Assembly (NCBI GenBank): GCA_016987375.1
Contig: PJRA01000343.1
Span: 238,918 to 252,359 of the forward strand
DNA length: 13,442 nt
Direction of reading: 5' to 3'
DNA from: Brachionus koreanus
Taxonomy: Eukaryota; Rotifera; Eurotatoria; Ploima; Brachionidae
Shown here: piece by piece, positions 1 through 7,718 of the stretch
How positions within the stretch are numbered: the stretch's first letter is position 1
Layout of the letters: each line of letters opens with the position of its first letter
Notes under the pieces: generated by a model
Told to the model about the DNA's origin: nothing
Database searches by the model: none
Seen by the model: only the letters and a program-made list of their open reading frames with translations
Translations under genes and position numbers: made by a program

Positions 1-150
1 ACAAAACGTTTTCGACCAGTTTATATCGACCTTATTGTAAAAACACCAATCTTTTAAAATATTAAAAGACAATTGAAAATTAGCTAATACAGTCTCTAAG
101 TCCTTTTCAGAATGACCAAGGGCACTAGCCTGTTGATTAACCTTGAAATT
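1..150 (-). pseudogene. LINE reverse transcriptase fragment, region just after the catalytic motif
   Basis: Read on the minus strand, about 50 codons stay open from near position 150 to the window edge. They give a peptide with the core FNILKDWCFYNKVDINWSKT. This resembles the stretch between the YADD motif and the thumb in jockey/I-like non-LTR reverse transcriptases, which usually has a Trp followed by a hydrophilic turn and a Val-Asn-x-x-Lys-Thr strand. Neither the catalytic motif nor the thumb is present. Past 150 the sequence dissolves into a TTGAAATTGAAAA-type low-complexity run, so the upstream part is lost. The element may continue beyond position 1. The reverse transcriptase call rests on pattern recognition only; the clade is less certain. 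Confidence 0.6.
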
Positions 151-303
151 GAAAAATTGAAATTGAAAATTTTTTAAAAATTTTTAAATTAATAATGGTA
201 TTTTAAAATTCAAATAGAAACAAAATAGAAATTTGTCTTATTTTAATGAATTAAAATTTACTTATTTAAAAAGATACTGCAAAAAAGTGTAACATACTTT
301 GTT
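151..303. other. A+T-rich intergenic stretch with short tandem TTGAAATTGAAA units
   Basis: No gene is visible. A run around 141-172 repeats TTGAAATTGAAAA. The sequence near 286-306 (GTAACATACTTTGTTGCAAT) resembles a segment near 11707-11726, so it may belong to a dispersed repeat. The left palindrome arm starts directly after this stretch. Confidence 0.5.
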
Positions 304-704
304 GCAATAATTTTACTAAAAAAATTTTTCTTATTCAAAAAAAGGACAAAAAATAAAACATGAATACGATCTTAATTGATTATTGATTTGATTTTCTAAA
401 AAAAAAGAGAAAATTTAATTTTAAATAATCTATAATCATTTTGGTACTTAAATTTATTTCTATCTTTAAAGAAAAAATTAAAATTAGATTTCTTTGAAAA
501 AGATCTATTTTATTTACGATGTCTACATTTTTTTTCAGAAACCATTATGCTATCGGGGGAATTAAAGTAATTAACCATTGAAAAAAAATTTAAATTGAAT
601 AGTTGTTTAAAGAAGCAAATAATTTGTTTATGAAATTTTATTTCTATTTTTGTTTAAAACTTCTCTTTTTTTAATGGGAAAATAAGAAAATTGCAAATCA
701 ATTG

Positions 705-745
705 AATTTATTGAAATTTTCAACAAAAGAAAATTTCAATAAATT
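705..745. repeat. Perfect hairpin found only in the left arm
   Basis: Bases 705-721 are the exact reverse complement of 729-745, giving a 17-bp stem around a 7-base loop (AACAAAA). The matching place in the right arm (about 7890-7935) has only one half of the stem followed by unrelated A+T-rich bases. The hairpin therefore arose, or was lost, after the arms separated. No function can be assigned. Confidence 0.7.
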
Positions 746-792
746 TAAAGTATACCAAATTTAAGTTAATTAAAATTGAAATCAATCTTCAA

Positions 793-918
793 ATGACTTT
801 TGTTAAAACTATGTGTACTAAAACCTTAAAATTGGAAAAAACACATTTTTTTAAGAAAGTTAATCTAAAAACAGGAACTGTATCTTGTAGCAACCAAACT
901 ACAATTGAAAAAATATGA
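793..918 (+). other. Short 41-codon ORF, conserved in both palindrome arms; function unknown
   Basis: An ATG at 793 opens a 41-residue, Lys/Thr-rich frame (it begins MTFVKTMCTKTLKLEKTHFF) that ends in TGA at 916-918. The right arm has the same frame at 7719-7844 with one amino-acid change, Thr to Asn near the end. A further partial copy at 8321-8425 has lost the ATG and is shifted. I do not recognise the peptide. It has two cysteines and no signal peptide or membrane segment. Conservation of the arms here is at the DNA level, so it does not by itself prove translation. It may simply be repeat sequence upstream of the Ly6 gene. Confidence 0.25.
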
Positions 919-1008
919 TCAAACATTTTGAATATAAATACAAGAAAAAATTTAAGAATTTTCACAATTAAAATCAAATAAAAAAAAAGAAAATACTCTA
1001 GAAATAAA

Positions 1009-1494
1009 ATGAAAGCATCCAAAGTATTTTTGATAGTTTACTCCATTATTTTAGGTATATTTTAATTTTTCAATCTATTCACAACTGATAATAATTTTTT
1101 TTAAAGCCAACTTTGCAAATGTTGACTCATTGGATTGCAAATTAGGTTATGGAATAAGTCAACCAGGATCTGATGAATTAAAGCTTACTACTAGTGATAC
1201 CACTTGTACCACTGGAGCAAGTGGATGTTCTGTATGTTTTTCTAATAAAAAATTAATTAATTTTATTTCATCAATTATTTTAAGAAAATTGTCTACAAAT
1301 TATCAAGTGGAAATCTTTATGCTACATATGGCTGTTTCAGTGGATCGAGTGTAGCCTCGGAAGTCCATTATAATCGCTACATATTCCAGTATGTGTGCAC
1401 AACTGATAAATGCAACAACTCCACTAATTTACAAATTAATTTTTTCTCAATTTTTGGTTTATTAATATTTTCTTTGGCAAAATCTTTTTTTTAA
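1009..1494 (+). CDS. Ly6/three-finger-like GPI-anchored surface protein (left-arm copy)
   Basis: There are three exons, 1009-1054, 1107-1231 and 1285-1494, split by introns of 52 and 53 bases with GT-AG borders (phases 1 and 0). The product is 126 residues. A hydrophobic signal peptide covers residues 1 to about 23. The extracellular part has six cysteines (26, 49, 56, 74, 95, 100). The last two lie in VCTTDKCN, which matches the closing CxxDxCN signature of the Ly6/uPAR family, where the Asn ends the three-finger fold. A hydrophobic tail (about 106-126) after a small-residue stretch is typical of a GPI-anchor signal, so the mature protein should sit on the outer cell surface. Family members usually have 8-10 cysteines, so this is a reduced version. 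AATAAA at 1520-1525 is a likely poly(A) signal. The ATG at 1009 is chosen because it starts the signal peptide. Ligand and role are unknown. Confidence 0.85.
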
Positions 1495-2158
1495 TTAATT
1501 CTTATGAAAATTATTTTTAAATAAAATTGCATATTTGAATTTTTGTCGCTTCAAAAATTTCTCATGTCTCTAAAAATAAATGTTTTCTAAGACAGTCTTT
1601 TTTTAAAATGAAGCAAAATCTATTATGTTAAAATTTAATATTTGTGTCTTTAATATTGTGTCTTTTAACCTTAATTCAACTATATAAATTCAATTTAATT
1701 TTGATCAATTAATATACAATCATATTTTTGATCTTTTTTAAAAACACAACTAGGCTTTAATTCATACAGTTTTGAACAATTTTTTATGACTTTATGACAA
1801 ATTTTTTATTTGCATGGATAAGTAAAATGAAAAAACTGAAGTAAGGAAAAATTCATCAAAAGAAAAAACTTTTAAAAGAGCAAAGATGCATAAATTGAAT
1901 ACATCAAAACAAATAAATTAGATTAATTAAAACTAGAAGCACAAATATTTATAACGACTCGTTTTTAGTATTTTCAAATCCTCGTATCTTTTGAAAAGTT
2001 TTTTCATATGAATAAACTATTCAAATGAATCTTTTTTAATTTTGATTTAATCAAATATTTCTCTTTTAAATATATGATTTACGTTTTTTTATTGGAATAG
2101 AGGACTTGGAATAAAGCAAGAACAAATGTAAACTTTTTAAAATAAATGAAATGCTTTA
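1495..2158. other. Intergenic region of the left arm, diverged from the right arm
   Basis: No gene is seen between the Ly6 3' end and the conserved block before the subunit c gene. The matching right-arm DNA (6344-7124) is alignable only in patches, for example around ACTGAAGTAAGGAA near 1839, and differs by substitutions and indels. The region is almost wholly A+T and includes the Ly6 poly(A) signal at its start. Confidence 0.5.
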
Positions 2159-2272
2159 TTTTAGACAATTTATAAATATGCATCAATATTGCATATAGTT
2201 TAGCGTACGCTCAAGCATTTTGAATTTAATGTTTGAAAAAGAAAAAAAAAGCCAAAATTCTCTAGTGTTTTT
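2159..2272 (+). promoter_or_regulatory. Conserved block upstream of ATP synthase subunit c, possible promoter or 5' UTR
   Basis: These 114 bases lie about 275-390 bases before the subunit c ATG. They match the right arm (6231-6343) with one substitution and one homopolymer length change, although the DNA upstream of them is much more diverged. The block holds a TATAAATA string at 2171-2178, an ATGCATCAATATTGCAT near-palindrome at 2178-2194, and the 10-bp perfect palindrome AGCGTACGCT at 2202-2211, which is the most G+C-rich point in the surroundings. A core promoter, a transcription-factor site or an untranslated first exon are all possible. The assignment is an inference from conservation and position. 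Confidence 0.4.
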
Positions 2273-2546
2273 TCTTCTTATTTTCTCTCTGTTTTTATTT
2301 AAATAAAAAGTTAGATTTGCTTTTAAATTTAGAGGCTTTTTTTTTTAATAATAAAGGCTTTTTTATGCTCTAAATTAAAACATTCAAAGCGCATTCTTTT
2401 AACTAATAAAAAATATGAGTTAAGAGACTTTTTTTTTATTTTTTTTTTTGATTTTATTAAATCAATTTCACTTTTTTTAATATTTGAAAAATTATTATTT
2501 TATTCAATTAGACTCGTTTAGAATTAGAAAATTTTTCAAATTCGAA

Positions 2547-2984
2547 ATGGCCAGCAACATCATTAGATCCAGTGCTACCCGTGCTTTACTCTTCAACAAA
2601 GCTTCATTCAAACCAATTGTCACTCTGCCAGCTGCTTTGAATAAAATTCAATCAGCCTCAATTCAAACAAGTGCTGTTCGAAATGACATTGATTCAGCTG
2701 CCAAGTACATTGGAGCTGGTGCTGCCACTGTCGGAGTTGCCGGTGCCGGTAAATAAACTTCTATTTAATCTTGTCAAATTGGACAATAAAAATATTAATT
2801 TAAATTATTAAAAAAAATAGGAGCTGGTATTGGAACTGTTTTTGGAAGTTTAGTCATTGGCTATGCCCGTAATCCAGGTCTAAAACAACAATTGTTCTCA
2901 TATGCCATCTTAGGTTTTGCTTTGTCCGAGGCTATGGGTCTATTTTGTCTTATGATGGCCTTTATGTTGCTTTTCGCTTTCTAA
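2547..2984 (+). CDS. ATP5MC: Mitochondrial ATP synthase F0 subunit c precursor (left-arm copy)
   Basis: Two exons (2547-2748 and 2821-2984) are joined across a 72-base GT-AG intron that splits a Gly codon. The product is 121 residues. Residues 1-46 are an Arg/Lys/Ser-rich, acid-free mitochondrial presequence. Residues 47-121 give the 75-residue mature subunit starting [10 protein letters not shown]. The first helix carries the Gly-rich GVAGAGAGIG packing motif, the polar loop is ARNPGLKQQ, and the second helix has the proton-carrying Glu in LSEAMG (position 58 of the mature chain, 104 of the precursor). Lys43 of the mature chain, the trimethylated site in animals, is present. The protein builds the membrane rotor ring of ATP synthase in the inner mitochondrial membrane. 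An in-frame ATG at 2484 would add 21 residues ahead of the presequence; I reject it because MASN begins a normal presequence. AATAAA at 3058-3063 is a likely poly(A) signal. Confidence 0.96.
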
Positions 2985-3607
2985 ATTAAATCTTAGTATA
3001 AAAAAATTACGGGACTACTATCAACCATTAAAAAAAAATTCAAACAAAATATTATAGAATAAAATTAAATAAATTATTTTTAATTCGTCTTTTTTTATTT
3101 TTAAATTTACTTATATCTTTTAATCACTTATAGCAATTCTTTTCAATTCAAGCAATCAAGCAAATATTATTTTTTATTTTAATTTTTAATTAGACTTAAT
3201 GAATGTATATGATTACAAAAGATTTTACTATTTTTTAGTTTTTATTTAAGCGAATTTTCTCTCATCTGTTTAAATTTTAGTTTAATTAAGTAAAGACATT
3301 TCAACTCTTTTTGAGAATTAAAATTTTGAATGAAAGAAATTAAATAAAATACATTAATATTAAAATCTAACTAATGTTCGATACTTTCACAATAAACTTT
3401 ATTGTTATCTTTCTATCAGGTTCATTTTACAATAGAATTTTTGAGTTCTTAATTAGTTTGTAATTTAGCATCAAGATATTTGATTGTTATGCACAGGCAT
3501 TTCATTATCAGGATTACAATGTTGAATTCTTCTTGTTTAATTTTAAATATCTTCTATTTTAAATACCAATTGAAGATTTTCATTTACTTTAATAAAAGTC
3601 ATTATTT

Positions 3608-3730
3608 GTAAATAAATGCTTATTTTCTGATAGAAGACTCTCAGTTATATTGGATTTATATATTTTGAAAGAAATTATTGACCCTGATCCAGCATTAAAA
3701 AGAGGAAACAATGTTATTCAGTTGTTATAG
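3608..3730 (+). other. Unidentified coding-like fragment ending in a stop
   Basis: An open frame runs to TAG at 3728-3730 and encodes a peptide that includes LKEIIDPDPALKRGNNVIQL. Its composition (Asp-Pro pairs, charged residues) looks more like former protein than random A+T-rich DNA. No start, domain or homologue can be recognised. It could be the last exon of a lost gene or the tail of a retroelement polyprotein. It may also be chance, as it covers only about 40 codons. Confidence 0.22.
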
Positions 3731-3905
3731 ATCTAATCAAAGACTTAATTCTAAATTCATGCTTCTGTGGAAATAGAAATTCTAAATAAAACATTTAGTT
3801 GCATTGTTTTCTGTAATTGAATTAAGACTGGTGTATAGTTTTGTGTTTTAAACAAATAGACTAACAGAAATTAATATCCAAAATGGTTATAAATTTATTT
3901 AGCGT

Positions 3906-4465
3906 TCACTTGTTCTGTAAATGCAATATCTATGCTAATGATGTCCAAATCTCGCTAGTCAACCAGTCCCGTTAGAACCGTTTCCAACCTTTCTAGGTAT
4001 CAAATTCGATCCTAAGCTAAGCTTTAATAAAAACCTATTAGAAAACATCAATGAAAAAGTTATGTCAAAAATTAATTTAATACGCAGGATAAAGGGTTTA
4101 GAACTAAGAAACTCAATTGAACTGTCCAAGATCGTATTCAAAAGCTTTATCCGTTCTCAGTTCGATTACATTTTTATTCCGATTTCATGCTCCACGCAAA
4201 AAATTAGCTCAGACCTTCAAAAACTACAGAACAAAATATTAAGGTACATTAAGTATTATCTGATCAAGACAAAAATAAACAGAATTTTAAGCTCGACATG
4301 TTAGCTTCAAGATCCTAACGTATTTTACACAGGTTTCTCAATAAACGAATTGAGCATCAGCAATTTAACAGCGACTTAAAAGAGTACTTCTCCATTGCAC
4401 CTGATACGAATCAAAAATTTTATACACTTTTTGGAAAATTTAATTCTTTTTTACAGGCCATCCAA
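3906..4465 (+). pseudogene. LINE reverse transcriptase fragment: motif C remnant and thumb/C-terminal part
   Basis: Around 3925-3955 the frame reads CNIYANDVQIS, which matches the YADD catalytic motif of non-LTR reverse transcriptases with the first Asp replaced by Asn. After an internal deletion and a frame change, 3990-4304 encodes FLGIKFDPKLSFN, then IRRIKGLELRNSIELSKIVF and SQFDYIFIPISCSTQKISS. This is the usual thumb and post-thumb part of jockey/I-like elements. A second frameshift near 4290 and a TAA at 4315 interrupt the C-terminal tail, which resumes to about 4465. Endonuclease, fingers and motifs A and B are absent. The element is dead. The strand is opposite to the fragment at 1-150. 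Confidence 0.82.
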
Positions 4466-4567
4466 AGATAAATATGCAATTATTTCCTTTGACTAAAATC
4501 TAGTCAATTTTTATTTTCACTTAGTCATTTATCTTTTTTATTTTGTATGTTTTTATTCAATCGCTAG

Positions 4568-4618
4568 GCTGACAAGAAGGACTACGTTCCATTCTGTGCT
4601 GCCAAGGGTATTCCCTAA
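4568..4618 (+). pseudogene. Isolated last-exon-like sequence
   Basis: After a T-rich run ending in CTAG, 16 codons read ADKKDYVPFCAAKGIP and close with TAA at 4616-4618. AATAAA follows at 4628-4633. About half of these bases are G or C, against roughly a fifth around them, and the codons use C or G at third positions, as in the subunit c genes. This looks like the 3' exon of a well-expressed gene, with its acceptor site and poly(A) signal, left behind without the rest of the gene. I could not identify the parent protein. The true boundaries are uncertain. Confidence 0.35.
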
Positions 4619-4654
4619 AACTATTTAAATAAATAAAAATAAAAATGTCCAAAT

Positions 4655-4680
4655 CTCTGCAAAATGCACTACAGTCAAAT
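4655..4680 (+). repeat. Short dispersed repeat (copy 1)
   Basis: Bases 4655-4680 (CTCTGCAAAATGCAC, then GTCAAAT) match 11758-11783 with only three or four differences in the middle. The two sites are 7 kb apart and lie outside the palindrome. They are probably pieces of a short interspersed or terminal repeat. Confidence 0.45.
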
Positions 4681-5394
4681 TTTTCCAAATCTAAAATATG
4701 CTAAATTTTTTTCTAAAAAATGCAACTTAGAATGTTGAACCATTTTGCTATTTTGAATAAAATAAATTTACATAACTAACTTTTGATCTTTTGAAAAAAA
4801 TTTACTAGAATTTTTGACATTGCTCTGTTCTATTGTACTGAATTAAACAAAACCTAAATATCAAGAAGTTGAAATAATAAATATTTTTTAAGAAAAAGTC
4901 TAAAAAGATAAATATAGAAAAAAATAAAATAAAAATGAATCGTATTCAAAATTATGTCATTGATTTTAATTTTATTTTTATCACTTTAATTTTCATCGCA
5001 GAATCTGGCGTAATTTTCTAAACAAATAAATAAAAAAATTAACATTTTTAAAAAATTTTCTCCAAAAAATTTATCAAGGTTTCTAGCACTTATGTCACAA
5101 AAATGTTATTTAAATAACAAAATTTTAGTATACATTAAAAAATTAACTTGAGTAATAAAATTTTTAGCATTCTAAATTAAATTAACTTGTTAAATATCTC
5201 TTAATAATTGATTAATTGCTTGATTAAAACAAAAATAGAATAAACCATAGAAAAAAGATTTTTTTCAGAAAAATTTAAAAGTCAATGTTTGAGAACTAGA
5301 ATTTAACTGGAAAACTTGAGTTAATGCAGCCTTTAAATTATTAGAATTTAAACAATGTAACTAAAAAAACAATAAAAGATAAAAACTTATAGGG
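4681..5394. other. A+T-rich spacer DNA without recognised genes
   Basis: The stretch is mostly A and T with many stop codons in all frames. I see no motif, repeat or coding trace that I can support. It runs up to the inner edge of the right palindrome arm. Confidence 0.5.
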
Positions 5395-5536
5395 GATTAA
5401 AAGATATAAGTAAATTTAAAAATAAAAAAAGACGAATTAAAAATAATTTATTTAATTTTATTCTATAATATTTTGTTTGAATTTTTTTTTAATGGTTGAT
5501 AGTAGTCCCGTAATTTTTTTTATATTAAGATTTAAT

Positions 5537-5973
5537 TTAGAAAGCGAAAAGCAACATAAAGGCCATCATAAGACAAAATAGACCCATAGCCTCGGACAAA
5601 GCAAAACCTAAGATGGCATATGAGAACAATTGTTGTTTTAGACCTGGATTACGGGCATAGCCAATGACTAAACTTCCAAAAACAGTTCCAATACCAGCTC
5701 CTTTTTTTTAAATAATTTAAATTAATATTTATTTTGTCCAATTTGACAAGATTAAATAGAAATTTATTTACCGGCACCGGCAACTCCGACAGTGGCAGCA
5801 CCAGCTCCAATGTACTTGGCAGCTGAATCAATGTCATTTCGAATAGCACTTGTTTGAATTGAGACTGATTGAATTTTGTTCAAAGCAGCTGGCAGAGTGA
5901 CAATTGGTTTGAAAGAAGCTTTGTTGAAGAGTAAAGCACGGGTAGCACTGGATCTAATGATGTTGCTGGCCAT
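5537..5973 (-). CDS. ATP5MC: Mitochondrial ATP synthase F0 subunit c precursor (right-arm copy)
   Basis: The exons are 5973-5772 and 5700-5537, with a 71-base intron at 5771-5701. The 121-residue product has the same 75-residue mature chain as the left-arm gene, including the GVAGAGAGIG helix, the RNPGLKQQ loop and the proton-carrying Glu in LSEAMG. Exon 1 differs at four bases, two of them silent. The other two change the presequence only (Ala37 to Val, Val44 to Ile). Exon 2 is identical over all 164 bases. The gene points toward the other copy, so the two 3' ends face each other across the spacer. The upstream in-frame ATG (6034-6036) is rejected for the same reason as in the other copy. 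Both genes appear functional; which is expressed cannot be told. Confidence 0.96.
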
Positions 5974-6230
5974 TTCGAATTTGAAAAATTTTCTAATTCT
6001 AAACGAGTCTAATTGAATAAAATAATAATTTTTCAAATATTAAAAAATTTGATCAAAAGAAAAAGAAAATAAAAGTCTCTTAACTCATATTTTTTATTAG
6101 TTAAAAGAATACGCTTTGAATGTTTTAATTTAGAGCATAAAAAAAGCCTTTATTATTAAAAAAAAAGCCTCTAATTTTAATAGCAAATCTAACTTTTTAT
6201 TTAAATAAAAAAAGAGAGAAAATAAGAATC

Positions 6231-6343
6231 AAAAACACTAGAGAATTTTGGCTTTTTTTTCTTTTTCAAACATTAAATTTAAAATGCTTGAGCGTACGCT
6301 AAACTATATGCAATATTGATGCATATTTATAAATTGTCTAAAA
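6231..6343 (-). promoter_or_regulatory. Conserved block upstream of subunit c (right-arm copy)
   Basis: This is the inverted counterpart of 2159-2272, with the AGCGTACGCT palindrome at 6291-6300 and the TATAAATA string on the minus strand near 6325-6332. It sits about 260-370 bases before the right-arm subunit c ATG. Its near-identity to the left copy contrasts with the diverged DNA farther out. Confidence 0.4.
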
Positions 6344-7124
6344 TAAAGCATTTAATTTATTTTAAAAAGTTTACATTTGTTCTTGCTTTATTCAAAGTCC
6401 TCTATTCAAAAAAAAAAACGTAAATCATATATTTAAAAGAGAAATATTTGATTAAATCAAAATATTTTTTTTAATTCTAAAAATTTCTAAATTAATTTAT
6501 ATTTATAAGTTAATTAATTAATAAGTTAATAACATCGAAAAATTTTTATGAAGACACTCTTCAAGACTGTCAATGGATGACTTAGGTGACCATTTGGATA
6601 ATGAAAAGATTATGAAAAGTTTGATCATGTTAATGTTGTCAGCTCTTGTTTAATTAATTTAATTCTTATTTAAATTTTGTAATTAATATTTCACTAGGAA
6701 AAAAGAGTGAAGAAGAAAACAAATATAAAAATAAATGATCAAAAAGTTAATAAAAAATATTTTGTTTTAATTAATTAGTTTTGCTATTTACTTCAATTTA
6801 CACATATTTGCTCTGTTTTAAATCTTTTCTTTTTATAAATCGTTCCTTACTTCAGTATTTTTGTTTTTTTTTCTATAAAAGTCTAAAAAGGTTATAAAGT
6901 CCTGAGACTAGAGCATGTTTTTTTAGAAAAAAAATTAAAAAGATCATTTTATTTTAATTGTTCAAAATTAAAAGGAATTCAAATAGTTGACATAATAGAT
7001 TTTGCTTCATTTTAAAAAAGACTTTCTTAGAAAACATTTATTTTTAGAGATATGAGAAATTTTTGAAGCGAAAAAAAAATTCAAATATGCTATTTTATTT
7101 AAAAATAATTGTCATAAGTATTAA
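6344..7124. other. Intergenic region of the right arm, diverged
   Basis: No gene is seen between the conserved upstream block and the Ly6 3' end. The region is roughly 100 bases longer than its left-arm counterpart, and long parts of 6450-6700 do not align with it. This is where the arms differ most. Confidence 0.5.
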
Positions 7125-7601
7125 TTAAAAAAAAGATTTTGCCAGAGATAAAATTAATAAAGCAGAAATTGAGAATAAATTAAATTGTAAATTAGAGGAT
7201 TTGTTGCATTTATCAGTTGTGCAAACATACTGGTATATGTAGCGATTATACTGGACTTCCGAGGCTACACTCGATCCACTGAAACAGCCATATGTAGCAT
7301 AAAGATTTCCACTTGATAATTTGTAGACAATTTTCTTAAAATAATTGATGAAATAAAATTAATTAATTTTTTATTAGAAAAACATACAGAACATCCACTT
7401 GCTCCAGTGGTACAAGTGGTATCACTAGTAGTAAGCTTTAATTCATCAGATCCTGGTTGACTTATTCCATAACCTAATTTGCAATCCAATGAGTCAACAT
7501 TTGCAAAGTTGGCTTTAAAAAAAATTATTATCAGTTGTGAATAGATTGAAAAATTAAAATATACCTAAAATAATGGAGTAAACTATCAAAAATACTTTCA
7601 T
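7125..7601 (-). CDS. Ly6/three-finger-like GPI-anchored surface protein (right-arm copy)
   Basis: The exons are 7601-7565, 7512-7388 and 7334-7125, with introns of 52 and 53 bases identical to the left copy. The product is 123 residues: signal peptide, the same six cysteines, VCTTDKCN and a hydrophobic GPI-type tail. Relative to the left copy, one base is replaced by an 18-base segment just after the old start. The old ATG (7627-7625) now runs into TAA after six codons. The inserted segment supplies a new ATG at 7601 that is in frame with the signal peptide, so I start the gene there (MKVFLIVYS). The last 127 bases of the coding region differ from the left copy at 12 sites, nine of which change the protein. 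Several of these residues match the third paralogue at 10839-11362 instead. Ligand and role are unknown. Confidence 0.82.
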
Positions 7602-7718
7602 AATCTTTAATAATACGATGCTTTCATTTTATTTCTAGAGTATTTTCTTTTTTTTTTATTTGATTTTAATTGTGAAAATTTTTAAATTTTTTCTTGTATT
7701 TATATTCAAAATGTTTGA

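Larger units (their letters stand above)
304..3125 (+). repeat. Left arm of a large inverted repeat
   Basis: This stretch matches the reverse complement of 5395-8325 along most of its length. The outer edge falls at GCAATAATTTTACTAAAAAA (304 on), paired with 8325. The inner edge falls at CTTATATCTTTTAATC, ending at 3125 and paired with 5395. Each arm carries a Ly6-like gene and an ATP synthase subunit c gene. Identity is uneven: 347 bases around the Ly6 exons (1021-1367) and all 164 bases of the second subunit c exon are identical, while about 1500-2150 is strongly diverged with indels. Edges were placed by eye and could move by a few bases. Confidence 0.92.
3126..5394. other. Spacer between the palindrome arms, made of retroelement and exon debris
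   Basis: This 2.27-kb stretch is not part of the inverted repeat. It contains an unidentified ORF fragment (3608-3730), a broken LINE reverse transcriptase (3906-4465) and an isolated exon-like piece (4568-4618). Both ends (3126-3600 and 4681-5394) are A+T-rich with no gene that I can see. The middle is clearly richer in G+C than the ends, as expected for decayed coding DNA. Confidence 0.7.

Noticed and set aside
789..1022. 77-residue minus-strand ORF and its right-arm counterpart at 7660-7848
   Set aside because: Phe/Leu/Ile-rich reading of the complement of A-rich DNA; it is a shadow of the duplicated segment before the Ly6 gene.
2484..2546. In-frame upstream ATG extending the left subunit c protein by 21 residues
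   Set aside because: The extension is aromatic and A+T-driven, while [13 protein letters not shown] is a normal mitochondrial presequence start; the stretch also contains a probable splice acceptor.
3959..4141. Minus-strand ORF inside the reverse transcriptase fragment
   Set aside because: The plus strand carries recognisable thumb-domain sequence here, so the minus frame is a shadow.
5649..5849. Minus-strand ORF across the right subunit c intron
   Set aside because: It reads the exons in a wrong frame and crosses the intron; the true frame gives subunit c.
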